A stretch of 25,851 nucleotides of DNA from Facklamia sp964471435 (GCA_964471435.1 CAYYGA010000021.1:1-25851); one strand, 5' to 3'; counted from the stretch's first letter, positions 15,942 to 22,887 are shown. A program made the numbers and translations. The notes: generated by a model from the sequence alone, not told the origin.

Positions 15942-16628
15942 ATGAAAGTTTCTTGGCACGGCCAGTCCTGTATTCAAATTATTACCGCTGACCACCGGAT
16001 TATAATGGATCCTTTTATCTCGGATAATTCTTTAAGTGATTTAAAAGCAGAGGAAGTAAAATGCGATGTCATCATTTTAACACATGGACACGCGGATCAT
16101 ATTGGCGACACTGAAGCTATCGCTAAACAAAACAATGCCCTGATTGTAGCAAATGTTGAAATCGCTGATTATTTTGCCGCCAAAGGTTTTGAAACGCATG
16201 GTATGCAGCCAGGCGGGGGGCATCAATTTGAGTGGGGATATGTGAGACTAACTCCGGCCATTCACGGCTCTGCCTATGAGATAGACGGTCGCCCTTTTAC
16301 ATTAGGTTTAGCGTGCGGAGTCATCTTTTCTAATGGAGAAAACACTGTTTATCACGCGGGTGATACGGCTCTATTTTCTGATATGAAGCTGATTCCCAAC
16401 CGTTTTGACATAGACGTAGCCTTTGTGCCGATTGGCGATAACTATACGATGGATCCCATCGATGCTGCTCAGGCTGTGAAGTTTGTTAAAGCAAAATATG
16501 CTGTTCCGATTCATTACAACACCTTCCCCCTAATTGAACAAGATCCGAATGATTTTGCCAAAGAGCTCCCTGCTGGAGTGGCCAAGCTTTTAAAAGTGGG
16601 TGAAACTTTCGATTTAACTTCCATTTAA
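15942..16628 (+). CDS. UPF0173 metal-dependent hydrolase (YtkL-like, metallo-beta-lactamase fold)
   Basis: This is a predicted zinc-dependent hydrolase with the metallo-beta-lactamase fold. The metal motif THGHADH (47-53: His48, His50, Asp52, His53) is intact, followed by further ligand regions in AIHGSAYE, YHAGDTALFSDM and PIHYNTFP. The family includes RNA-processing-like and lactonase-like enzymes, but UPF0173 members have no agreed substrate. The frame is open from an ATG at 15882, but AAAGGAG lies inside that extension nine bases before the ATG at 15942. The N-terminus MKVSWHGQSC is the family's usual start, so I use that (228 residues). It lies alone between dnaX and the next plus-strand gene. 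Confidence 0.9.
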   Translation: MKVSWHGQSCIQIITADHRIIMDPFISDNSLSDLKAEEVKCDVIILTHGHADHIGDTEAIAKQNNALIVANVEIADYFAAKGFETHGMQPGGGHQFEWGYVRLTPAIHGSAYEIDGRPFTLGLACGVIFSNGENTVYHAGDTALFSDMKLIPNRFDIDVAFVPIGDNYTMDPIDAAQAVKFVKAKYAVPIHYNTFPLIEQDPNDFAKELPAGVAKLLKVGETFDLTSI

Positions 16629-16716
16629 AACCATAATTAAGTCCGTTAGTAAGTGGTATTGATAATTATTGGTACTTTTTAAAGCATATCATTAGTAGTA
16701 TTCAACTTGTATGTTA

Positions 16717-16739
16717 TATAATAAAGCTGTCGACAACTT
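16717..16739 (+). promoter_or_regulatory. Candidate -10 and overlapping palindrome upstream of the DUF2382 gene
   Basis: TATAAT at 16717-16722 is a consensus -10 without a good -35. Directly after it, AAGCTGTCGACAACTT (16724-16739) is a 16-bp palindrome with one mismatched pair, at the place where a repressor would sit on the transcription start. The role is inferred from position only. Confidence 0.4.
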
Positions 16740-16788
16740 AGTATGATAGTTTAACAAAAAAAACAAGCAAAGAAAGAAGGAGAAATTT

Positions 16789-17586
16789 ATGATGAATCGT
16801 TATGTATATGGAACTTATGATAGTTTTGCCGAGGCGGAAAGACAAGCAGACCGCATTATTAACTCAGGTGTACCAAAATCCGCTGTCTCCTTAGTCTCTA
16901 ACATGGAAGTTGCTGAAAATGCTCAAGCTAATACTGATTATGATTATATTCGTTCAGAAAAAATGGATGATAACCGTAATTGGTTTGAAAAATTATTCGG
17001 CTTAGGAGATGACCATGCCGATGAAGAGATAGATTTCCGTCACTATGAAGACTCTTTAAGAAATAACCAAATTTTATTAGTGGTAGATGGAGAATACGAA
17101 GCTCAATTAACAGATTTAAGTACAGATAGAGCGGGCTACGGTACCTATGCAACAGCAGAAGAAGAAATTGGAGTGGCAGCTGATGCAGCGGATGTTGATA
17201 CTAGAAGAGAAACAGAAAACATCCGTCTTCATGAAGAACGTTTAAATGTAGGAAAAGAAAAACGTGAAACCGGTGAAGTTGAAATTCACAAAGAAGTTGT
17301 GGAAGAAACTCAAACCATTGATGTTCCAGTTGAACGTGAAGAAATTCATATTAAACATAAAACACCTACAGATAATACTGCTGATGGCGATGCCTTTACA
17401 GAGGAAGAAATTGTTATTCCAGTTTCTGAAGAAAGAGTTGTAGTTGATAAAGAGACGGTTGTAACCGATGAAGTTGAAATCGAAAAAGAAACTCATGTAG
17501 ATCACGAGACAGTACGAGAAACTACTCGCCGTGAAGAATTAGATATCGAAGAAGATACAGATCACAATTTACATCGTGATAGATAA
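16789..17586 (+). CDS. Stress-type protein with general-stress-protein-17M-like N-terminus and DUF2382 (YsnF/AvaK-like) C-terminus
   Basis: The 265-residue, strongly acidic protein starts with a segment like general stress protein 17M (VYGTYDSFAEAERQADRIINSGVPKSAVSLV, about 5-40). It ends with a DUF2382 domain (about 144-255) built of alternating charged strands such as IRLHEERLNVGKEKRETGEV, VPVEREEIHIKH and EIVIPVSEERVVVDKE. It has no signal peptide or membrane segment. DUF2382 proteins (YsnF, AvaK) are often stress-induced, but no activity is established, so I give none. Tandem ATG codons follow an AAGGAG site. It has its own -10 candidate and a clear terminator, so it is monocistronic. The related-looking small stress-type gene at 19269-19622 shares the 12-mer TATAATAAAGCT at its promoter. 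Confidence 0.85.
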   Translation: MMNRYVYGTYDSFAEAERQADRIINSGVPKSAVSLVSNMEVAENAQANTDYDYIRSEKMDDNRNWFEKLFGLGDDHADEEIDFRHYEDSLRNNQILLVVDGEYEAQLTDLSTDRAGYGTYATAEEEIGVAADAADVDTRRETENIRLHEERLNVGKEKRETGEVEIHKEVVEETQTIDVPVEREEIHIKHKTPTDNTADGDAFTEEEIVIPVSEERVVVDKETVVTDEVEIEKETHVDHETVRETTRREELDIEEDTDHNLHRDR

Positions 17587-17595
17587 GATATAGTT

Positions 17596-17624
17596 AACAG
17601 GCTATTAATTTAGCCTGTTTTTTT
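17596..17624 (+). terminator. Intrinsic terminator after the DUF2382 gene
   Basis: AACAGGCTA (17596-17604) and TAGCCTGTT (17611-17619) form a nine-pair stem with a TTAATT loop, followed by five more T. It lies nine bases after the stop codon. Confidence 0.93.
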
Positions 17625-17673
17625 GTGTGAATTTTTTTAAAATGTTATAATTTTTTAAAAAGGGGAAGTTATA

Positions 17674-18267
17674 ATGAATCAAATGGATCTTAAGCTTTTA
17701 CAAGCAACCGACAGTGAGCGGGAAAAATTGATAACTATCTATAAAGATTACTCCGAATTCCCTTATATATCGCCTCAAAGAGACATTACGGCCTGGTTAA
17801 ACGAAGTGGACTTATCCTCCAATGCAAAAGTCCCCCAACGAAATATGATCAGAACGTCAGAAGGATTATTGCCCGGACATGTTATTCTGCTTTGGCGCAT
17901 CAGTCATGGTAACTATACCTCAGATCAATGGGTGACCAAGTATTTTGAATTTGATTATGGAATTGATGCAGCCACAGATATAGAATGGCTCAAAGAGGAA
18001 GGATTTGTCCGTTTAATGACTGGAAAAGAATCGCTTTCTCATGCTACTGCCCCTTTTTTGAAAAAATTACTTAAAGAAAAAGGCATCCGTGGATACTCAA
18101 AGCTCAACAAAGAAGACCTGGTGGAACAAATTAAGGAGTATTTTACTGAAGAGGAACTAAAAGAAAAACTCTCCGTTTTTGTTTATGCCTTAACAGATAA
18201 AGGTCAAAGAGCTTTAAAGAACAATCAAGGTGTTATAGATAAACATCCTAAAAAACCTGGATATTAA
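17674..18267 (+). CDS. SAP-domain-containing protein of unknown function
   Basis: I do not recognise this 197-residue protein as a named family. Residues about 126-158 (APFLKKLLKEKGIRGYSKLNKEDLVEQIKEYF) have the helix-extended loop-helix pattern of a SAP domain, a short motif that in many proteins binds DNA. The last part, VYALTDKGQRALKNN, resembles a segment often seen after SAP-like motifs in Firmicute and phage hypothetical proteins, giving it a possible winged-helix flavour. The first 110 residues are acidic, aromatic-rich and soluble with no catalytic motif I can name. GGGGAAG precedes the ATG at 17674. It lies between the DUF2382 terminator and its own strong terminator, so it is a single-gene transcript. 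DNA binding is inference. Confidence 0.7.
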   Translation: MNQMDLKLLQATDSEREKLITIYKDYSEFPYISPQRDITAWLNEVDLSSNAKVPQRNMIRTSEGLLPGHVILLWRISHGNYTSDQWVTKYFEFDYGIDAATDIEWLKEEGFVRLMTGKESLSHATAPFLKKLLKEKGIRGYSKLNKEDLVEQIKEYFTEEELKEKLSVFVYALTDKGQRALKNNQGVIDKHPKKPGY

Positions 18268-18269
18268 TA

Positions 18270-18314
18270 AAAAGCTGCCCTCCTTCACCTGAGTGTGTAA
18301 GGAGGGCAGCTTTT
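18270..18314 (+). terminator. Strong intrinsic terminator after the SAP-domain gene
   Basis: A 16-bp perfect stem (AAAAGCTGCCCTCCTT at 18270-18285 pairing with 18299-18314) ends in TTTT. With A residues on the other side it could also stop transcripts arriving on the minus strand beyond the SRP RNA. Confidence 0.92.
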
Positions 18315-18387
18315 AATAAAATAAAATTTTTAAGTTAATTTTGTTCACTCAAGTTTACTAAGACTAATGCCTTGCTCTTGATTAAAT

Positions 18388-18467
18388 AAAAAAAACGGCA
18401 CATGATTTCGTCACTTAGAGCTGCTACCTTCCAGTCCTGACTCGGTTCGTGACTCCATCATTGCCGT
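18388..18467 (-). ncRNA. ffs: Signal recognition particle RNA, short 4.5S-type
   Basis: On the minus strand the core reads GAGTCAGGACTGGAAGGTAGCAGC, which holds the conserved SRP domain IV tetraloop GGAA and the AGCAG asymmetric loop that bind the Ffh M domain. Outer arms (ACGGCA at the 5' end and TGCCGT at the 3' end) close a single hairpin of about 73 bases, followed by a T-run. A strong promoter lies just upstream. In Bacillus the SRP RNA gene also sits between tadA and dnaX, matching the neighbourhood here. The absence of an Alu domain is normal for Lactobacillales. Confidence 0.93.
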
Positions 18468-18472
18468 AATTT

Positions 18473-18501
18473 ATTATAACATGGTTGAAAACCATTGTAA
18501 A
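18473..18501 (-). promoter_or_regulatory. Promoter of the SRP RNA gene
   Basis: TTTACA (18496-18501) and TATAAT (18473-18478) are 17 bases apart on the minus strand. The spacer contains a perfect inverted repeat, ATGGTT-3-AACCAT (18481-18495). Transcription should start near 18467. Confidence 0.85.
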
Positions 18502-18569
18502 GACCGATTATTTTTCAGTTGGATTAAAGAAACCTCAGCCTCAGCCTCTTATTTAAAAATTAGCCGAAT

Positions 18570-18607
18570 TGGGGATAAGTCTGTGGATAACTATCTAGTT
18601 ATCCACA
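18570..18607. promoter_or_regulatory. DnaA-box cluster forming a perfect inverted repeat
   Basis: Two perfect DnaA boxes (TTATCCACA) face each other at 18582-18590 (minus) and 18599-18607 (plus), and a third, one mismatch off (TTATCCCCA), lies at 18570-18578 (minus). The facing pair is part of a 13-bp perfect inverted repeat, 18581-18593 and 18596-18608. On the plus strand it is followed by seven T (18610-18616), so the same bases also make a terminator-like hairpin between tadA and the SRP RNA. A further perfect box lies at 19209-19217. The remaining bases to the SRP promoter contain only a CCTCAG repeat (18533-18548) and no gene. Confidence 0.75.
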
Positions 18608-18647
18608 GCTTTTTTTATGAATCTGTCAATAACTCAATCATTTAATG

Positions 18648-19163
18648 CTAGTTTTCCTCTTTTTGTTGAAGGGCTAGTTTTTGGGCTCTCTTCTTTTTTC
18701 TTAAATCTTTAAAAAAATTCTTCATTAACAGACCGCACTCTTCAGCTAATATTCCTTCAACCACTTTTGGCCGGTGATTAAACCGGTGATCGGTAAGTAA
18801 ATTCATCAAGGAACCTACACAACCTCCTTTGGGGTCTCTGGCACCAAACACCACTTTGTCAACGCGTGACATGATGGCCGCCCCTGCACACATAGGGCAA
18901 GGTTCCAAAGTAACATAGAGAGTCGCTCCTTCCAACCGCCATGCACTTAAATTTTTATTTGCTTCATTAATCGCTAAAATTTCAGCATGGGCAGTGGCTT
19001 GGCCGGACTCTTCTCGTAAATTATATGCTTGAGCAACTATTTTATTATTCAATACAATGATTGCTCCGATAGGCACCTCACCGATTGCTGCAGCTTTTCC
19101 AGCTTCTTTAATCGCCTGTTTCATCCAGTACTCATCCGAATAGCTTATTATGTCATTTTCCAT
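18648..19163 (-). CDS. tadA: tRNA-specific adenosine deaminase TadA
   Basis: TadA converts adenosine 34 of tRNA-Arg (anticodon ACG) to inosine, allowing wobble reading of CGN codons. The zinc-dependent deaminase motifs are H59-A-E61 (the catalytic glutamate is E61) and P88-CPMC with C89 and C92. The substrate-binding N-terminal helix (WMKQAIKEAGKAAAIGEVPIGAIIV) is also clear. The 171-residue length is normal, with a basic C-terminal tail. The ATG at 19163 follows AAAGGGAAAG. A perfect DnaA box sits about 46 bases upstream of the start, next to the terminator of the preceding gene. tadA upstream of the SRP RNA and dnaX is the usual Firmicutes arrangement. Confidence 0.96.
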   Translation of the reverse strand: MENDIISYSDEYWMKQAIKEAGKAAAIGEVPIGAIIVLNNKIVAQAYNLREESGQATAHAEILAINEANKNLSAWRLEGATLYVTLEPCPMCAGAAIMSRVDKVVFGARDPKGGCVGSLMNLLTDHRFNHRPKVVEGILAEECGLLMKNFFKDLRKKKRAQKLALQQKEEN

Positions 19164-19208
19164 TTGTTCTTTCCCTTTAAATGTAATCTTTTTGGACAGT
19201 TTAACATC

Positions 19209-19217
19209 TTATCCACA
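19209..19217 (+). promoter_or_regulatory. Single DnaA box upstream of tadA
   Basis: This is a perfect TTATCCACA on the plus strand, 46 bases from the tadA start and overlapping the T-run region of the 19226-19253 terminator. It lies about 0.6 kb from the cluster at 18570-18607. Confidence 0.55.
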
Positions 19218-19253
19218 AAAAAGAAAAGATACCAAGTTTTAACTTAGTATCTT
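19213..19253 (-). terminator. Intrinsic terminator of the small YtxH-like gene
   Basis: On the minus strand AAGATACTAAGT and ACTTGGTATCTT pair over 12 positions (one U-G wobble) around a four-base loop and are followed by TTTCTTTTTT. It separates the 19269-19622 gene from tadA. Confidence 0.85.
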
Positions 19254-19268
19254 AATTATTTCTTAAAA

Positions 19269-19622
19269 TTAATTGTTAAACATATCCTGAACTTTATGTC
19301 CTGCATCACTGGCTACATCTTTAGCACGATTAGCAATTTGATTGAAGCTATCGCTTACCCGATTACCAGTTTCCATTGATTTACTGGCTAGTTTTACTAA
19401 AGTGTTTACCTCAGAGTCGGATAAATCATCTACTAAATCTACTAATTTATCTGATCCATTCAATTGATGCTTAACATATAGTTTAACTTTTTCCCGATTC
19501 ACTACACCTTGAACGCGTTCACGTGTATCATCATCAAAATAAGCATATAAAGCGACTCCTACTAAAGCAGCTACTGCTGTACCTAGTAGAATAGTCCCTA
19601 AACTCGAACCTTTATTTCTCAT
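19269..19622 (-). CDS. Small membrane-anchored YtxH-like stress-type protein
   Basis: This 117-residue protein has one hydrophobic segment near its N-terminus (LGTILLGTAVAALVGVALYAYF, about 8-29) and then a helical, charged remainder with no cysteine or catalytic motif. The layout matches small YtxH-like or general-stress proteins of Firmicutes; I cannot assign a function. The frame is open to an ATG at 19751, but AAGGAGG lies directly before the ATG at 19622 and the upstream stretch resembles nothing, so I use 19622. The gene has an extended -10 promoter and a terminator, so it is a single-gene transcript. A link with the DUF2382 gene is suggested only by the shared TATAATAAAGCT. Confidence 0.75.
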   Translation of the reverse strand: MRNKGSSLGTILLGTAVAALVGVALYAYFDDDTRERVQGVVNREKVKLYVKHQLNGSDKLVDLVDDLSDSEVNTLVKLASKSMETGNRVSDSFNQIANRAKDVASDAGHKVQDMFNN

Positions 19623-19668
19623 TGAATTTCCTCCTTCAACTGTGTTCTCACATTGATTTAATAGCTTT

Positions 19669-19677
19669 ATTATAGCA
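19669..19677 (-). promoter_or_regulatory. Extended -10 promoter of the YtxH-like gene
   Basis: On the minus strand TGCTATAAT combines a TGn extension and a consensus -10 (19669-19674). It lies 47 bases before the start codon, and there is no clear -35. Confidence 0.7.
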
Positions 19678-19800
19678 AAACTCATGGAAGGAAGGTATTC
19701 ATATGCACTATCAAATATATTACAGAAGTCAAACATTTTTAACCCTATCATTACATTGGCCTATTTTTAGCTTTTTATAAGAGTGTATTTTTATATAAAC

Positions 19801-19874
19801 AAAAATATCCAGCCCCCGTATCTTTTGACTTCAAGCAGTCAATCGTTCCTGAAGAGAAAGGGTCCAGAGGCTGG
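19801..19874 (-). terminator. Branched terminator-like structure after clpC
   Basis: On the minus strand CCAGCC (19869-19874) pairs with GGCTGG (19809-19814) across about 54 bases and is followed by ATATTTTT. Inside lies a second perfect hairpin, TTGACT-GCTTGA-AGTCAA (19825-19842). It is the only candidate clpC terminator visible, and it is unusually elaborate. Confidence 0.6.
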
Positions 19875-19905
19875 TTAGAGTTGAAAATTAATTAAATATT
19901 ATCTA

Positions 19906-22398
19906 TTAATTTGCTTGGCTTTTTGAACGGTTATTAATATTGATATTCCCTGAGCGTCCTCCAATAGTAATTTGGTCACCTAAAGCAATATCTCCATTTA
20001 ATAACATCTCGCTCAACTCATCTTCAATTTGTTTTTGAATCGCACGACGGATTGGACGGGCACCATATTCGGGGTCAAATCCTGCTTCAGCAATAATATC
20101 TACTGCTGTATCGGTAATGCGCGCTTCAATTTCCATATCATCCAAGCGTTTAACAATGTCCGCAGCATGTAGTTTCACAATTTCACGGATTTGTTCTTTG
20201 TTTAATGTATGGAAGACAATCGTTTCATCAATACGGTTTAAAAATTCTGGTCTGAAAGCACGTTTTAACTCTTCTAAAATACGTTTTTTCATCGCTTCAT
20301 AGTCATCAGAATAATCAACCGCTCCAAAACCAACTGCCTTTTCATCTCTTAAAGCGGTAGCTCCAATATTAGATGTCATAATGATAATCGTATTCCGGAA
20401 ATCTACTCGGCGTCCTTTCCCGTCTGTTAAGTGTCCATCATCAAACACTTGTAATAAGATATTAAACACATCCGGGTGAGCTTTTTCAATTTCATCCAGT
20501 AAGATAACGGCATAAGGTTTTTGACGAACTTTTTCGGTCAATTGACCTGCTTCATCATATCCCACATATCCAGGAGGGGAACCTACTAGACGTGAGACCG
20601 AGTGTTTTTCCATATACTCTGACATGTCCACTCGAATCATGTTATCTTCTGAACCAAACATAGAATTTGCTAAAGTTTTAGCTAACTCTGTTTTACCTAC
20701 TCCTGTAGGACCCAGGAATAAGAATGATCCAATTGGACGCTGCGGACTTTTCAAGCCGGAACGTGCCCGACGAATCGCTCTCGCCACCGAGCTTACGGCT
20801 TCATCTTGCCCAATCACACGTTCATGCAGCTCTTCTTCTAAATGAACCAAGCGTTTTGATTCTGCTATATTCATCTGATGAACGGGTATTCCTGTCGATA
20901 AGGCAGTTACTTCTGCAACATCTTGGGCAGAAACTTCAGGGTAATTTGTTTCCTGCTCCTCATTTTCTTTCTTCTCTTTTTCAGTTGCAACTCTAATCGC
21001 TTCTTCAATTTCCTGTTCTTCTTGACGCAATTCAGAGGCTAAATCAAAATCTCTTTCTAAAATTGCCTGTTCTTTTTCACTAGAAATATCTTTTAATTGA
21101 AGTTCCAAGTCCGCTACAGCATTAGAATGGTTGCTGTGTTCAATTCTAACCTTAGCTGAAGCCTCATCAATCAAATCGACCGCTTTGTCTGGTAATTGGC
21201 GTTCAGTTATATAGCGGGCACTTAATTTTACTGCTGCTTCAACTGCTTCATCTGTTATTTCTACCCCATGATGATCTTCATACTTAGATCTTAAGCCATT
21301 AATAATTTGAATAGATTCAGCAGGAGTCGGCTCATCAATAGTAACTTTAGAAAAGCGACGTTCAAGTGCCGTATCTTTTTCGATGTGTTTTTGATATTCA
21401 TCAAAAGTGGTCGCACCGATTGTTTGGATTTCTCCACGAGCTAAGGCTGGTTTTAAAATATTGGCTGCATCAATGGCTCCTTCTGCTCCCCCTGCACCTA
21501 TTAAAGTGTGCAGCTCATCGATAAAGAGAATCACTTTGCCCTCTGCATTTATTTCATCAATGATTTTTTTCATACGCTCTTCAAATTCACCACGATATTT
21601 CGTGCCGGCTACTAAAGAAGCTGTATCGAGCATCATTAAACGCTTCTCAGCAACATCTTCAGGAACTTCTCCGTAAACCATTTTTTGCGCTAACCCTTCA
21701 GCAATAGCCGTTTTTCCTACTCCAGGTTCTCCTACTAAAACAGGGTTATTTTTAGTACGACGGCTGATGATTTGGATAATTCGACGCAGCTCATTTTCAC
21801 GTCCTATTACCGGATCAAGTTTACCATCTCTGGCTAATTGAGTTAAATCACGCGAAACCCCATCTAAAGTAGGTGTTTTACTTTGACTTGCTTGGTTATT
21901 GGCACCGCGTTGACGGTTACCGCGTCTAGTTTGATTATCGGTACGACGTTGTTGATTCACACCAATTTCTTCAAAAACTGCTTTACGAAGTTCACCTAAA
22001 TTAATTCCAAGATTTTTTAAAAGAACAGTTGCTAAAATTTCTTCTTTAAGGATACCCAAGAGTAAGTGTTCGGTTCCTACTTTGGAAGCGTGCAGACGTT
22101 TAGCATCACTGGACGCATTCATGATAACTTTTTTAGCACGCGGCGAGTAAGGAATAACTACTTCTCCTTCAACACGGGGCTGCGCCACTTTACCATGAAT
22201 AATTTCCAGTTCGGTTAATAATGCGTTATAATCGGCACCAAAATCACGTAATACTTTACCTGCTATACCTTGCTCTTCGCGGGCGAGGCCTAGTAAAACA
22301 TGTTCGGTCCCGACGGCTTGGTGTCTTAAATAATAAGCATGCTCTGCTGCAAATATCATTGCCTGGCGAGCGCTGTCTGTAAATAATTCTTCAAACAT
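19906..22398 (-). CDS. clpC: ClpC AAA+ ATPase (Hsp100), partner of the ClpP protease
   Basis: ClpC unfolds substrates and feeds them to ClpP. The 830-residue protein has two N-terminal Clp repeats (about 1-145), a first AAA+ domain with GEPGVGKT (223-230), and a second with GPTGVGKT (563-570). Between them sits a UVR-motif middle domain (about 436-470, ERDFDLASELRQEE), which marks ClpC rather than ClpE or ClpB. The VGFG segment after residue 700 is the loop that docks on ClpP. AGAGGTG precedes the ATG, 18 bases after ctsR. Transcription should be from the CtsR-repressed promoter. No mcsA or mcsB lies between the two genes, so adaptor and arginine-kinase control as in Bacillus is absent at this locus. 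Confidence 0.97.
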   Translation of the reverse strand: MFEELFTDSARQAMIFAAEHAYYLRHQAVGTEHVLLGLAREEQGIAGKVLRDFGADYNALLTELEIIHGKVAQPRVEGEVVIPYSPRAKKVIMNASSDAKRLHASKVGTEHLLLGILKEEILATVLLKNLGINLGELRKAVFEEIGVNQQRRTDNQTRRGNRQRGANNQASQSKTPTLDGVSRDLTQLARDGKLDPVIGRENELRRIIQIISRRTKNNPVLVGEPGVGKTAIAEGLAQKMVYGEVPEDVAEKRLMMLDTASLVAGTKYRGEFEERMKKIIDEINAEGKVILFIDELHTLIGAGGAEGAIDAANILKPALARGEIQTIGATTFDEYQKHIEKDTALERRFSKVTIDEPTPAESIQIINGLRSKYEDHHGVEITDEAVEAAVKLSARYITERQLPDKAVDLIDEASAKVRIEHSNHSNAVADLELQLKDISSEKEQAILERDFDLASELRQEEQEIEEAIRVATEKEKKENEEQETNYPEVSAQDVAEVTALSTGIPVHQMNIAESKRLVHLEEELHERVIGQDEAVSSVARAIRRARSGLKSPQRPIGSFLFLGPTGVGKTELAKTLANSMFGSEDNMIRVDMSEYMEKHSVSRLVGSPPGYVGYDEAGQLTEKVRQKPYAVILLDEIEKAHPDVFNILLQVFDDGHLTDGKGRRVDFRNTIIIMTSNIGATALRDEKAVGFGAVDYSDDYEAMKKRILEELKRAFRPEFLNRIDETIVFHTLNKEQIREIVKLHAADIVKRLDDMEIEARITDTAVDIIAEAGFDPEYGARPIRRAIQKQIEDELSEMLLNGDIALGDQITIGGRSGNININNRSKSQAN

Positions 22399-22416
22399 TT
22401 TTTCACCTCTATTGGA

Positions 22417-22887
22417 TTATTGTGCCAGCTCGTAGCGCAATTGATAAAGGAATGTCTTTAACAACATGGCTCGAGCGGTCTGGTCTTGATTTGAAATACT
22501 GTGTAATACTGATTTTTCTATAACTGATAAAATTAAACGACCTTCTCTTTGAGTGATGATGTCCCGTTCAATCAAGGTCTCTATAATATTGACCCCATTA
22601 CGGTAAGTAATTTGCTGGCCAATTAGATCCATCATAGCATCTACTTCATCGGCAGCTGAAGTTAATTGAATCTTAAGAATTCGAATATAACCTCCACCAC
22701 CACGTTTACTTTCGACATGGTATCCATGCTCTTGAGTAAACCTGGTATTGATAACATAATTGATTTGGGAAGGAACGCAATCAAATTGCTCAGCAATATC
22801 ACTACGTTTGATCTCAAGATTGTCTTTCTTATCTAGAAAGCTTTTTAAATAGGCTTCTATTATATCGGACATATTACGGCGCGACAA
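22417..22887 (-). CDS. ctsR: Transcriptional repressor of class III stress genes CtsR
   Basis: CtsR is the dimeric winged-helix repressor of clp genes; it senses heat directly and releases its operator. The DNA-binding half shows SDIIEAYLKSFL, EIKRSDIAEQFDCVPSQINYVINTRFT and the glycine-rich wing VESKRGGGGYIRI, which acts as the heat sensor in characterised members. The frame is open to a GTG at 22914, but GAAGGAGG lies inside that stretch and is followed by a TTG at 22887, giving MSRRNMSDIIEAYL, the normal family start. I therefore use TTG (156 residues). It is the first gene of ctsR-clpC and very likely autoregulated through the operator at 22929-22945. Confidence 0.95.
   Translation of the reverse strand: MSRRNMSDIIEAYLKSFLDKKDNLEIKRSDIAEQFDCVPSQINYVINTRFTQEHGYHVESKRGGGGYIRILKIQLTSAADEVDAMMDLIGQQITYRNGVNIIETLIERDIITQREGRLILSVIEKSVLHSISNQDQTARAMLLKTFLYQLRYELAQ

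Noticed and set aside
18570..18607. A chromosomal replication origin
   Set aside because: Three DnaA boxes are present, but no AT-rich unwinding element with DnaA-trio-like repeats and no dnaA or dnaN gene lies alongside. The data support a DnaA-binding site, not oriC.
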